Assembly: GCA_000403295.2 (NCBI GenBank)
Contig: KE159605.1
Location: 66,845 to 130,844, forward strand
Length of the DNA: 64,000 nt
Direction of reading: 5' to 3'
Source of the DNA: Lachnospiraceae bacterium M18-1
GTDB lineage: Bacteria; Bacillota; Clostridia; Lachnospirales; Lachnospiraceae
Shown here: one piece after another, positions 39,393-48,299 of the stretch
Layout: the number at the start of each line of letters is the position of its first letter
Numbering within the stretch: position 1 is the stretch's first letter
Translations under genes and position numbers: made by a program
The notes under the pieces: model-generated
Told to the model about the DNA's origin: nothing
Database searches by the model: none
What the model saw: the letters and a program-made list of their open reading frames with translations, nothing else

Positions 39393-40134
39393 GAGACATG
39401 CAACGCATCCGTATGAGATCACGCGGATTCACTGCAAGATATTTACAATAGAAGAATTGTGTTATTATCTCTGCAATAACCTATATCTGATCGATTATAC
39501 GATCATGAACGAACAGCTGTGCGTGTGGCTGGATGAAGAGCTGGGCATGAGGACGCTTGCAGGGCAGCTCCGTGACGTGATCCGTCTGCACGGATCCATC
39601 GAAAAATTCGTGCTGACGATCCTGAAAGACTCCAGGATTTACCGGGATACGGAGATGATCCGGATTCAGAATGTGCTGGAACGGCTGCGGAACCAGAAGG
39701 ACATTGAGCGGCAGAAGTACAAGGGGGACAATCTGCTGGAGAGCGGGGAGATCGAGGAGGCAATCCTGGTCTACCAGGCGATCCTGAACCAGGAAAAGGA
39801 CGAGAGTGTGGATGCAAAGTTTTACGGCAGGATCTATGCCGGCCTGGGGGCGGCATATGGGAGGCTGTTCTTGTACCAGGAGTCGGCAAGGATGTATGAC
39901 CGGGCGTACCAGATCTGCGAGGATCCGAATCTTTTAAAGCCCTATCTTTATGCGTCTTACAAGTATATGTCGCTGGAGGAATACCACATTCTGCTGACAA
40001 AGCATGAGAATTATGTGGAGATTAATGCCAGGATGCGCCAGGAGATGGAAGATATCCGCAACGGCATGCAGCTGGAATTAAATGATGTGCTTCTGGAGAA
40101 GTGGAAGAGGCAGTACCGAAGGAGCCATATATAA
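39367..40134 (+). CDS. TPR-like protein, third gene of the operon
   Basis: 255 residues, overlapping the previous gene by 26 bases, with AGGAGG 5 bases before ATG 39367. N-terminal ~110 residues are helical (FTIEELCYYLCNNLYLIDYTI); residues about 120-210 hold TPR-like pairs (GDNLLESGEIEEAILVYQAI; YAGLGAAYGRLFLYQESARM). It probably scaffolds the two partners. A repeat element begins right at its stop. Confidence 0.75.
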   Translation: MGSLVLCHERHATHPYEITRIHCKIFTIEELCYYLCNNLYLIDYTIMNEQLCVWLDEELGMRTLAGQLRDVIRLHGSIEKFVLTILKDSRIYRDTEMIRIQNVLERLRNQKDIERQKYKGDNLLESGEIEEAILVYQAILNQEKDESVDAKFYGRIYAGLGAAYGRLFLYQESARMYDRAYQICEDPNLLKPYLYASYKYMSLEEYHILLTKHENYVEINARMRQEMEDIRNGMQLELNDVLLEKWKRQYRRSHI

Positions 40135-40361
40135 GTTACTATTCATAGATTGATCGGGAGGATGCGCGTAAAAGTTGGTATTCAGGCCGTCCATAGTACC
40201 GACATCTGCCATACAGAAAATCTGCCGTTGGCAGCGTTTCTGCATACGATGGTATTTAAAATCGACTTCGGCGTTGGGACAGATGTCATCGCCTAATCAC
40301 TTTTATGGCGTCTGACTGTGCATCAAGTACACGGTTGCCGTGAACAGTAACGAATAGTAAC
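40135..40361. repeat. Nested inverted-repeat element B (~227 bp)
   Basis: Ends GTTACTATTC (40135) and GAATAGTAAC (40352) are a perfect 10-bp inverted repeat. Inside: GACATCTG (40201)/CAGATGTC (40280), CAGAAA/TTTCTG and CTGCC/GGCAG. GTGAACAGTAAC, the right end of element A, is also present at 40340-40351. No gene supported in the stretch. Confidence 0.78.
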
Positions 40362-40390
40362 AAATAATACCAATTTTAGGTACAAATATC

Positions 40391-40419
40391 TTGACGTGAT
40401 ACGACAAAACCTTTAAAAT
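40391..40419 (+). promoter_or_regulatory. ppdK promoter
   Basis: TTGACG, 17-base spacer, TAAAAT: near-consensus sigma-A promoter about 55 bases before the start codon. Confidence 0.8.
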
Positions 40420-40474
40420 AAGAATGCGACTTAAACAAGCTTAGCAAAATATATATTAGGGAGGTCATTAGGAC

Positions 40475-43099
40475 ATGGCAAAATGGGTTTATATGTTTAC
40501 CGAAGGTGACGCCACCATGAGGAATCTGCTCGGCGGAAAAGGTGCAAACCTTGCTGAGATGACAAATCTGGGTCTGCCGGTACCGCAGGGCTTTACGATT
40601 ACAACAGAAGCCTGCACGCAGTATTATGAGGATGGCAGAACGATTAATGACGAGATTATGGGCCAGATTATGGAAGCAATCACGAAGATGGAAGGGGTTA
40701 CCGGCAAGAAGTTTGGTGACAAGGAGAATCCGCTCCTGGTTTCCGTTCGTTCCGGTGCTAGAGCTTCTATGCCAGGTATGATGGACACAATCCTGAACCT
40801 GGGTCTGAATGAAGAGGTTGTAGACGTACTTGCGGAAGGATCCGGCAATCCGCGCTGGGCATGGGACTGCTACAGAAGATTTATCCAGATGTACTCCGAT
40901 GTTGTTATGGAAGTCGGCAAGAAGTATTTTGAAGAGCTCATCGATAAGATGAAAGAGGAAAAGGGCGTGAAGCAGGACGTAGAGCTGACTGCGGACGATC
41001 TGAAAGCACTTGCCGGACAGTTCAAAGCTGAATATAAAGAAAAGATCGGGGAAGACTTCCCGACAGACCCGAAGGAACAGCTCATGGGAGCGATCAAGGC
41101 TGTATTCCGTTCCTGGGACAACCCGAGAGCGAATGTATACCGCCGTGACAATGATATCCCGTATTCCTGGGGAACTGCTGTCAACGTACAGATGATGGCA
41201 TTCGGAAACATGGGAGATGACTGCGGTACAGGCGTTGCATTTACCAGAGATCCTGCTACAGGTGAGAACGGCCTGTTCGGTGAGTTCCTGACCAATGCAC
41301 AGGGCGAGGACGTAGTTGCAGGTGTACGTACTCCAATGCATATTTCCGAGATGGAAGAGAAATTCCCGGAGGCATTTGTACAGTTCAAGGATGTATGCAA
41401 GACTCTGGAAGGACATTACAGAGACATGCAGGATATGGAGTTTACCGTAGAGCACGGCAAGCTGTATATGCTGCAGACAAGAAATGGTAAGAGAACTGCT
41501 CAGGCTGCTCTCAAGATCGCATGTGATCTGGTAGACGAAGGAATGCGGACAGAGGAAGAAGCTGTTGCTATGATCGATCCGAGAAACCTTGATACACTGC
41601 TTCATCCGCAGTTTGACGCTGACGCGCTGAAGGCTGCTACACCGATTGCAAAGGCACTTGGAGCTTCACCGGGAGCTGCATGCGGTAAGATCGTATTCTC
41701 TGCGGACGACGCGAAAGACTGGGCTGCAAGAGGAGAGAAGGTTGTTCTGGTTCGTCTGGAGACTTCTCCGGAAGATATCGAAGGTATGAAAGCTGCACAG
41801 GGTATCCTGACTGTACGCGGCGGTATGACAAGTCATGCTGCAGTAGTAGCGCGCGGTATGGGAAGATGCTGTGTATCCGGCTGCGGCGATATCGCAATGG
41901 ACGAAGAGAATAAGAAGTTTACATTGGCTGGAAAAGAATATCATGAGGGAGATCCAATCTCTATCAACGGTTCTACCGGCAATATCTATGACGGTATCAT
42001 CCCGACTGTGGATGCGACCATCGCAGGAGAATTTGGACGGATCATGGCATGGGCTGACAAGTACAGAACCATGAAGGTGCGTACCAATGCGGATACACCG
42101 GCAGACGCGAAGAAGGCTCGTGAGCTGGGCGCTGAAGGTATCGGACTCTGCCGTACAGAGCATATGTTCTTCGAAGGCAACAGAATTGATGCGTTCCGTG
42201 AGATGATCTGTGCTGAGACCGTAGAGGAGAGAGAAGCTGCGCTGGAGAAGATTCTTCCGGAACAGCAGGGAGACTTCGAGAAGCTGTATGAGGCTCTGGA
42301 AGGCAACCCGGTTACCATCCGTTTCCTGGATCCGCCGCTTCATGAATTTGTTCCGACAGATGAAGAAGATATCAAGAAGCTGGCTGATGCGCAGGGTAAG
42401 ACTGTAGAGCAGATCAAGACGATCATCGACAGCCTGCATGAATTTAACCCGATGATGGGACACCGCGGATGCCGTCTGGCAGTGACCTATCCGGAGATCG
42501 CGAAGATGCAGACTAAGGCAGTGATTCGTGCGGCGATCAATGTAAAGAAATCGCACGCGGACTGGAATGTATGCCCGGAGATCATGATTCCGTTGATCGG
42601 CGACATCAAAGAGCTGAAGTATGTGAAGAAGTTTGTTGTTGAGACCGCTGATGCGGAGATCGCAGCAGCTGGAGTGGAACTGAAGTATGAGGTTGGTACG
42701 ATGATCGAGATTCCGAGAGCAGCTCTTACTGCTGACGAGATCGCAAAGGAAGCTGATTTCTTCTGCTTCGGTACAAACGACCTGACCCAGATGACATACG
42801 GCTTCTCACGTGACGATGCAGGCAAGTTCCTGGATGGTTACTATGATGCGAAGATCTTTGAGAATGATCCGTTTGCAAAGCTGGATCAGACTGGTGTCGG
42901 CAAACTGATGGAGATGTCCATCAATCTTGGCAAGCCGGTTAATCCGAATCTGCACATTGGTATCTGCGGAGAGCACGGCGGAGATCCTTCTTCCGTAGAA
43001 TTCTGCAATAAGATTGGATTGAATTACGTATCCTGCTCACCGTTCCGTGTACCGATCGCTAGACTGGCAGCGGCACAGGCGGCAATTGCACAAAGATAG
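40475..43099 (+). CDS. ppdK: Pyruvate, phosphate dikinase
   Basis: 874 residues. ATP-grasp domain starts with GGKGANLAEM near 22; phosphohistidine domain GGMTSHAAVVARG with H454; PEP/pyruvate barrel ending with the proton-donor C831 in GICGEHGGDPSS. It interconverts pyruvate, ATP and phosphate with PEP, AMP and pyrophosphate, and serves glycolysis in many anaerobes. Own strong promoter and terminator, codon use is that of a highly expressed gene. GGGAGGTCATT upstream of ATG. Confidence 0.98.
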   Translation: MAKWVYMFTEGDATMRNLLGGKGANLAEMTNLGLPVPQGFTITTEACTQYYEDGRTINDEIMGQIMEAITKMEGVTGKKFGDKENPLLVSVRSGARASMPGMMDTILNLGLNEEVVDVLAEGSGNPRWAWDCYRRFIQMYSDVVMEVGKKYFEELIDKMKEEKGVKQDVELTADDLKALAGQFKAEYKEKIGEDFPTDPKEQLMGAIKAVFRSWDNPRANVYRRDNDIPYSWGTAVNVQMMAFGNMGDDCGTGVAFTRDPATGENGLFGEFLTNAQGEDVVAGVRTPMHISEMEEKFPEAFVQFKDVCKTLEGHYRDMQDMEFTVEHGKLYMLQTRNGKRTAQAALKIACDLVDEGMRTEEEAVAMIDPRNLDTLLHPQFDADALKAATPIAKALGASPGAACGKIVFSADDAKDWAARGEKVVLVRLETSPEDIEGMKAAQGILTVRGGMTSHAAVVARGMGRCCVSGCGDIAMDEENKKFTLAGKEYHEGDPISINGSTGNIYDGIIPTVDATIAGEFGRIMAWADKYRTMKVRTNADTPADAKKARELGAEGIGLCRTEHMFFEGNRIDAFREMICAETVEEREAALEKILPEQQGDFEKLYEALEGNPVTIRFLDPPLHEFVPTDEEDIKKLADAQGKTVEQIKTIIDSLHEFNPMMGHRGCRLAVTYPEIAKMQTKAVIRAAINVKKSHADWNVCPEIMIPLIGDIKELKYVKKFVVETADAEIAAAGVELKYEVGTMIEIPRAALTADEIAKEADFFCFGTNDLTQMTYGFSRDDAGKFLDGYYDAKIFENDPFAKLDQTGVGKLMEMSINLGKPVNPNLHIGICGEHGGDPSSVEFCNKIGLNYVSCSPFRVPIARLAAAQAAIAQR

Positions 43100-43227
43100 G
43101 CGAAAACCATTTTGGACTTTTACCATAAGTTTTGAGGAAGCACAGGTTTTCCGCAGGGCGAGTGGCGGCTATCTTAGGAAAGATTAATGGGAAAAATGGC
43201 CGTTGATGTCTATATCTATATAATCAT

Positions 43228-43263
43228 AAGCGTATCATTAGAAATAGTGGTACGCTTATTTTT
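43228..43263 (+). terminator. Terminator downstream of ppdK
   Basis: AAGCGTATCA (43228) pairs with TGGTACGCTT (43248), then ATTTTT. Confidence 0.85.
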
Positions 43264-43409
43264 GACCCAATTTGCATCTTTTTGTGTTGATGAACTCATT
43301 TTCAAGGTTATTCATGCACCTATAAAAAGTTAAGAGTAGAGCTGGCAGGAGGAAGTGATGTGCGATAAGGAATTTAAAGAACTGGTGAAGATAGCAGTAG
43401 AGAAATCAT

Positions 43410-43652
43410 TTGTGGGCAAGAGGATATTTTGTAGCAAGTAGAGGAAATGTGACAGATGAAATTGTCCATCTAATGAAGAAGATGGGGGATTTGTTGCATT
43501 GGAGAAGCTCTTCTTTGAGTAATCTGATAAGATTTTCAGAGGCCGGAGATTGTGAAATGAATTTGCATTGCAGAATGGAGCAGTTCATAAAAAATGCTGT
43601 ATATGATGATTTTTATCACGGAAACTCGGATACAAACACGGAAACCGCCTGA
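43410..43652 (+). pseudogene. IS200/IS605 transposase (TnpA) remnant
   Basis: An 80-codon frame opening at TTG 43410 begins with LWARGYFVASRGNVTDEI, which matches the C-terminal part of IS200-type TnpA (LWxRGYFVSTVGNVT). The catalytic tyrosine helix that should follow is replaced by unrelated sequence. Upstream, the short frame at 43361 (27 codons) is not TnpA. So this is a decayed insertion-sequence piece and not a working gene. Confidence 0.6.
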
Positions 43653-43670
43653 GAGTTTCCGTGTTTGTAT
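43630..43670. repeat. Perfect 16-bp inverted repeat, strong hairpin
   Basis: ATACAAACACGGAAAC (43630) pairs fully with GTTTCCGTGTTTGTAT (43655) around a 9-base loop. No T run follows on either strand. It lies between an IS remnant and the convergent cupin gene; it may be a bidirectional terminator or an IS-end hairpin. Confidence 0.75.
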
Positions 43671-43753
43671 ATGAGTAAAGCGATAAAAAGAATATGACAA
43701 AATGATAAAGGATAGCAGGTAAATTTATCATGGGTTCCTGCTACTTGATATCA

Positions 43754-44032
43754 TTATACGCTTTGCTCCCGTTCTGTAGATATTTTGATTACAATAGTTG
43801 TCTGGTCTGCATTATTCCAGATAGAATGAGGTACCATACCATCTACAAAGAAAGACTTATTTTTCTTGACTATCACTTCCTTGTCATCAAGAACAACCTT
43901 TGCTTCGCCGTCAACTACGATGAAGATATGATTTTCGCTATGTGTATGATTTCCCTCCGGGCCGCCGCCGCCTTTTTCAATATAGGCGATTGCACCCCAT
44001 TTAATTTTACTATTCTGTGTCGGCGTATTCAT
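43754..44032 (-). CDS. Small cupin protein
   Basis: 92 residues, single cupin_2 barrel with the metal-binding pattern GNHTHSENHIFIVVDGE and the second-motif histidine in VDGMVPHSIWN. Coupled to the MerR gene by an ATGA overlap, so it is made together with the regulator. Small cupins like this often bind a ligand or isomerise a sugar or oxo-acid; the substrate is unknown. Confidence 0.85.
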   Translation of the reverse strand: MNTPTQNSKIKWGAIAYIEKGGGGPEGNHTHSENHIFIVVDGEAKVVLDDKEVIVKKNKSFFVDGMVPHSIWNNADQTTIVIKISTEREQSV

Positions 44033-44412
44033 AAATTCGTATTATTCACACGTTGAATCTCTTTCTTGTAAAATTCGATCTTTTCATCCAATTTCATTTT
44101 ATGTTCCTGTAGCTGTGCAATCTGCTCATCAAGTACCTGCCGGTGCTGCACCAGCTTTTCCATCCTTTCAGAAAGTGTGGGATCGCCTGCTGCCCGGAGT
44201 TCGGCATAGCGTCTGATTTCCTTGATAGGCATTCCCGTGTCTTTCAGACGTTTGATAAACTCAATCCATGTAAGGTCTTTATCAGAATAACAGCGGCGGT
44301 TGCCGGAATTACGTTCCGGGGCAATCAGCCCTTCCTGTTCATAGTAGCGTAGGGTATGGATGCCCAGACCTGTCAGTTTTGAAAATTCCCCAATGGAATA
44401 TTCATATTCCAT
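44029..44412 (-). CDS. MerR family transcriptional regulator
   Basis: 127 residues. N-terminal MerR helix-turn-helix and wing: YSIGEFSKLTGLGIHTLRYYEQEGLI, then SGNRRCYSDKDL. The C-terminus is the dimer coiled coil (LVQHRQVLDEQIAQLQEHKMKL) without a cysteine pair, so it is of the AdhR/NmlR-like type and not a metal sensor. It is divergent from an SDR gene whose promoter has the long spacer expected of a MerR target. Confidence 0.92.
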   Translation of the reverse strand: MEYEYSIGEFSKLTGLGIHTLRYYEQEGLIAPERNSGNRRCYSDKDLTWIEFIKRLKDTGMPIKEIRRYAELRAAGDPTLSERMEKLVQHRQVLDEQIAQLQEHKMKLDEKIEFYKKEIQRVNNTNL

Positions 44413-44432
44413 AAAATATCACCTCAATCCCC

Positions 44433-44463
44433 TTGACATAGAGTTTACTCTACATTGTATGGT
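44433..44463 (+). promoter_or_regulatory. MerR-controlled promoter with 19-bp spacer
   Basis: TTGACA (44433) and TATGGT (44458) are 19 bases apart. The spacer contains the dyad TAGAGTTTACTCTA (44439-44452), the usual place and form of a MerR operator. It drives the SDR gene. Confidence 0.88.
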
Positions 44464-44495
44464 TGGATTATACCAAATCGGAGGAGGAATATCAA

Positions 44496-45227
44496 ATGGT
44501 TCAGGAAACAGGAAAATATGCAGTTATCACCGGGGCAAGTTCTGGCATTGGGTATGAAATAGCAAAGGCATTTGCAGGGCGGGGCATGAATCTGGTCATA
44601 GCAGCAAGGCGTAAGGATAATCTTGAAATGCTGAAACGGGAGATCTTAGAGAAGCACCCGGATTTGGATGTTACCATCAGAAACGTCGATTTATCCGTGT
44701 CGGAAAACGTACACCAGTTTTATGAAGGCTTGAGGGACTATGAGATTGAGACATGGATCAATAATGCGGGATTTGGCAGCTATGACAGTGTGGCAGATCA
44801 GGACTTGAAAAAAATCGGGGCGATGCTGCATCTGAATATTGAGGCACTGACAATATTGTCTTCACTGTTTGTCCGTGATTACAAGAATGTAGAGGGAACA
44901 CAGCTTATCAACATATCTTCGGCTGGGGGGTATACCATTGTGCCTACGGCTGTGACATACTGTGCGGCGAAGTTTTATGTCAGCGCATTTACGGAAGGAC
45001 TGGCATGGGAATTGAAAGAGACAGGCGCAAAGATGAGGGCAAAGGTGCTGGCGCCTGCGGCGACAAAGACAGAGTTTGGAATGGTGGCAAATAATGTCAG
45101 TGAATATGACTATGATAAATCTTTTGGAACATACCATACGAGCAGACAGATGGCCGGGTTCCTGCTTGAACTGTATGACAGCGAAAATGTGGTGGGGATG
45201 GTAGACAGGGAGAGTTTCAACAAGTAA
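44496..45227 (+). CDS. Short-chain dehydrogenase/reductase under MerR control
   Basis: 243 residues from ATG 44496 after GGAGGAGG. TGASSGIG at 12-19, NNAG at 89-92, Y155/K159 (YCAAK) with S141/S142. The ending is that of the DltE/YqjQ-like SDR group (KVLAPAATKTEFGMVA). Substrate unknown; with the MerR regulator and cupin it may answer to a reactive carbonyl. Confidence 0.9.
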   Translation: MVQETGKYAVITGASSGIGYEIAKAFAGRGMNLVIAARRKDNLEMLKREILEKHPDLDVTIRNVDLSVSENVHQFYEGLRDYEIETWINNAGFGSYDSVADQDLKKIGAMLHLNIEALTILSSLFVRDYKNVEGTQLINISSAGGYTIVPTAVTYCAAKFYVSAFTEGLAWELKETGAKMRAKVLAPAATKTEFGMVANNVSEYDYDKSFGTYHTSRQMAGFLLELYDSENVVGMVDRESFNK

Positions 45228-45282
45228 TTATAGGTACTTTAGGAAAAATAAGATAAAGTTATGAGCGATAACATAATATTGC

Positions 45283-45288
45283 TATAAT
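45283..45288 (+). promoter_or_regulatory. Extended -10 before the secreted protein gene
   Basis: TTGCTATAAT with -10 at 45283-45288. It leaves a leader of about 170 bases that is very A+T-rich and contains the small palindrome AAGATATCTT; no terminator seen. Confidence 0.5.
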
Positions 45289-45461
45289 ATTGATGGGTGC
45301 ACAGGTAGAAAAATTTTGATGTCCAAAAAGGCATTTTTACGGACAATAGGTTGAAATAGTTAAGAAAAATAATATACTAAATCTATAAGATATCTTATAA
45401 AATTTAATAGTACACTTTGTAAAAGTACTTGAAACAATAATAACATAGGAGGATTTGATTT

Positions 45462-46913
45462 ATGAAAAAACAATTATCCATCTTGCTTACGCTTATTATG
45501 CTTGTTTGTTCAAGTATGACTGTGTTAGCAGAAGAAGAGCAGACTGTTCCAGAAGAGAATTGCGGAGTTAATGTGCAGGTTGTGGATGATTTTGAGGCAA
45601 CAGTGCAGGAAGTTGACGCAGAAGAATTGGTAAAGAGTACCTGCATGTCTGCCAATACCCCGGAAAAAGAGATTCATTTGGAAGAGGGGACAAAGCTGGA
45701 AGGATCAGAGAATGCGAATTTGACACGCTCTGCATCTGGGGCAACGCAAACAGTCTTTGGTGCTATTGCAAATGAAGGAGAGTATGCTTATAGCATTATA
45801 TCGCTCAATCCTAATGAAGCGATTAATGTGACATTGGAGTGTCCAAAGAATCCGGCTTTAGATTATGACCTTTTCTTATATGAGGTTAATTCAGAAGGTT
45901 ACTTGGGAAGTATGTTAACGGGTTCTTCAACAGAAACATATATGAATACTTATCCTGATGGTACAACAAAGACATTGGATGAGGCCTTTGCATATACAAA
46001 TAAAACAACAGAAGCGCAGTATTATGCCATCATAGTGTTAGCTACTGTAGGTGGAAGTACAACGGATACATTTAAACTTACTTTCAGTATGATTGATGGA
46101 AGTGAATGTGACTATATAGAGCCAAATGATAGCCCCTATGCTGCTTGTGAATTACCAGAAATTGCAGGTGGTGTTACAACTATTAACAATCTTTCACTTC
46201 ATATAGTAAACGATCAGGACTGGTTTTTATGGCGGGCACCTTATGATGCGGCAGGATCTGAAATATCTGCTGAAATAGTGGATGTTGAATCTGGACAGTA
46301 TTATAATGTTGAAGTTTATAAAGCAGAAGGCAATAAGATGATCCTGGCTTCCAGGAGTGGAAATGGTGCTTATAGAATTGGATCAGGCGTAAATTATATA
46401 AGAGTGTTTGCGGATGAAGCATCATTCATAAAGTCTTCATATAAATTAAAGCTTACACCATGGAGCAATACTGCTGCAAAAATGAATGTTCGTTTAGATG
46501 GAGATGAGGGTGACCAACAATATGCGCCCTATCCAGGTGGGACTTATTTACGTTTCAAAAATAGATTCAGCCCGGAAATACAGGTTTTAAGCGAAAGTGG
46601 ATATCCCGTCCGCAATCAGTTAGTAACACTTACATGGAAGAGCGGTTCATGGGCTGAACATACCGGTAATAGTATCCGTAAAATATCCGACCATACAAAT
46701 GATAATGGAAGAGTCGTATTAACGTTAGCAAACAATTTGCCATCACCTAATGATTTACCAGTATCTCTTGGACAGGACTCGTGTTTCCGTGATGGTCCGA
46801 TGCAGTTTGTTGATTATTACGATACTGATGGTGTATTAATTGAGACTGAAAATGCACCTAGGTATATAACAGCTGTTTATCACCTGGCGCGTTCAGTATA
46901 TTCTGGAAGTTAG
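45462..46913 (+). CDS. Secreted protein with two PPC-like beta domains
   Basis: 483 residues. Signal peptide MKKQLSILLTLIMLVCSSMT with cleavage near VLA-EE. Two segments resemble bacterial pre-peptidase C-terminal (PPC) domains: about 95-210 (YDLFLYEVNSEGYLG ... YYAIIVLA) and about 215-330 (the EPNDSPYAACELPEI start is typical). The last 130 residues look like an Ig-type domain (GYPVRNQLVTLTWKSG, NGRVVLTLANN). No protease or anchor motif. The gene is more A+T-rich than its neighbours, suggesting transfer. AGGAGG lies 9 bases before ATG. Confidence 0.78.
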   Translation: MKKQLSILLTLIMLVCSSMTVLAEEEQTVPEENCGVNVQVVDDFEATVQEVDAEELVKSTCMSANTPEKEIHLEEGTKLEGSENANLTRSASGATQTVFGAIANEGEYAYSIISLNPNEAINVTLECPKNPALDYDLFLYEVNSEGYLGSMLTGSSTETYMNTYPDGTTKTLDEAFAYTNKTTEAQYYAIIVLATVGGSTTDTFKLTFSMIDGSECDYIEPNDSPYAACELPEIAGGVTTINNLSLHIVNDQDWFLWRAPYDAAGSEISAEIVDVESGQYYNVEVYKAEGNKMILASRSGNGAYRIGSGVNYIRVFADEASFIKSSYKLKLTPWSNTAAKMNVRLDGDEGDQQYAPYPGGTYLRFKNRFSPEIQVLSESGYPVRNQLVTLTWKSGSWAEHTGNSIRKISDHTNDNGRVVLTLANNLPSPNDLPVSLGQDSCFRDGPMQFVDYYDTDGVLIETENAPRYITAVYHLARSVYSGS

Positions 46914-47051
46914 AGCATGTGAGATATCAATACACGAAATATATTAATTTTGGCGTTAACAGTACCGCATATGCAATCCTTGTAAAATGGATTAATGTTG
47001 GCAAAACATTGACTAAGTAGAGGAAAGCTAATATTGTAGATGGTAGCAGAC

Positions 47052-47092
47052 GCGTTACAATTTTCGACTGGTCAGGTCATGAATTGTAACGC
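47052..47092. repeat. GTTAC/GTAAC inverted repeat (41 bp)
   Basis: GCGTTACAATT (47052) and AATTGTAACGC (47082) pair perfectly over 11 bp. The rest of the 200 bases between the two flanking genes shows nothing else that I recognise. Confidence 0.6.
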
Positions 47093-47113
47093 AGAAAGAG
47101 GTGGGATTAAATA

Positions 47114-48121
47114 ATGAATATATCAGGTATTTCTTATAATGGTAATTTGCAAAATGCAGAATGGAATGTCATAAAACCATTACAAGCAGAGGGAAGCCAG
47201 GGCTCACTGACAGGAACAAATTTGTCAGAGGGAAAGAGAATGGACAATTGGAAAGTGACACATGTGCAAAATGAGAATCCTGCTTCATCGGCTCAAATAA
47301 AGCCAAAGGAACCTATTAAGATAGTGCATAGTGAAGACAGGCATTTTTTAAGAAGCGGTGAACAGTATTTCAGCGTGTTTGAACAATATGCAAAAGGGCA
47401 GATCAGTGAAGATGAATTTATAGCATATTCTTCCGCTTTTGAAAGTATAGTTGGAAGTACTCTGAATACCAGAGGAGTATCGGGTATAGGAAATCTTGTC
47501 AAAGAGATGAAAGAGAATATTGCGAAAGGAATTGTCAATACTCCGGAGAATCTGAAAACAGAGCTTGATACAGGAGGAATGAAAGTTTCCTGGAAAGAAT
47601 TGATGGATATGCAAAAGACAGGAGAGTATATAGACAAATTTTTCGGTGGGGCAACCCCGGGCAGTTATGATACCTATGCCAAAATAGGCATTGCAAGGGC
47701 TTATATATATAAGCCAGAGTTGGGATTCACGGAGGATCAGATCCATCTTTTAAGAGAAGCAGTGGAAAAAAAGATAGCGGAAAAGTTAGAGCATACAAGG
47801 ATGGCAATAGAGGATGCAGCAGCAGATATACAGAATCCGATGTGGGAAGGCTATTATATCGGAGGAACAAGGACAATGCCGGTTGGATCCAATACAAAAC
47901 TGATTTCCGAGATTACAGAGGCGTTCTCTAAGATTGATCCGAATGATAAGGGTTCTTATGACGCGGCAGTAGACAGATTTCAAGAGCTAATGCGGCCATG
48001 GGAGACGACTTTCTCAAGCTATATAGCAAGGCAGGCTCCAGGCTACGCAAGTATTTATGTACAGCAGAAAGAGTTTCATTCCAGGGCAGGCTATCAGGCA
48101 ATTTGGAATGGATCATATTAA
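47114..48121 (+). CDS. Hypothetical cytoplasmic protein, unknown
   Basis: 335 residues without signal peptide or membrane segment. The N-terminal 80 residues look unstructured; residues about 85-330 are helical (SVFEQYAKGQISEDEFIAYS; YEAVEKKIAEKL-like). AAAGAGGTGG upstream supports ATG 47114. It does not overlap its neighbours. I recognise no family. Confidence 0.65.
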   Translation: MNISGISYNGNLQNAEWNVIKPLQAEGSQGSLTGTNLSEGKRMDNWKVTHVQNENPASSAQIKPKEPIKIVHSEDRHFLRSGEQYFSVFEQYAKGQISEDEFIAYSSAFESIVGSTLNTRGVSGIGNLVKEMKENIAKGIVNTPENLKTELDTGGMKVSWKELMDMQKTGEYIDKFFGGATPGSYDTYAKIGIARAYIYKPELGFTEDQIHLLREAVEKKIAEKLEHTRMAIEDAAADIQNPMWEGYYIGGTRTMPVGSNTKLISEITEAFSKIDPNDKGSYDAAVDRFQELMRPWETTFSSYIARQAPGYASIYVQQKEFHSRAGYQAIWNGSY

Positions 48122-48299
48122 GGAAGGAACTGTGCAAAAAGGCAAGTTATTTTTTTACAGTTCCTTACTGTTGTGTCACAGTAAAAATCCCTTCCTCTGC
48201 TCTGCAGGGGGAGGGAATCTCTTTAGATGTAAGAAAACTCCTATGTTACAATAAAAGTGGGTCTGCAAAACCACAAATAAAGAACGAGGAGGTCCCAAA

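Noticed and set aside
40376..41605. Long minus-strand open frame (409 codons) across ppdK
   Set aside because: It lies antisense to a certain, highly expressed gene; it has no ribosome site and its translation is Cys/His/Ser-rich noise. The same applies to the minus-strand frames 38184-39155, 41666-42556, 31389-32315 and 15983-16888.
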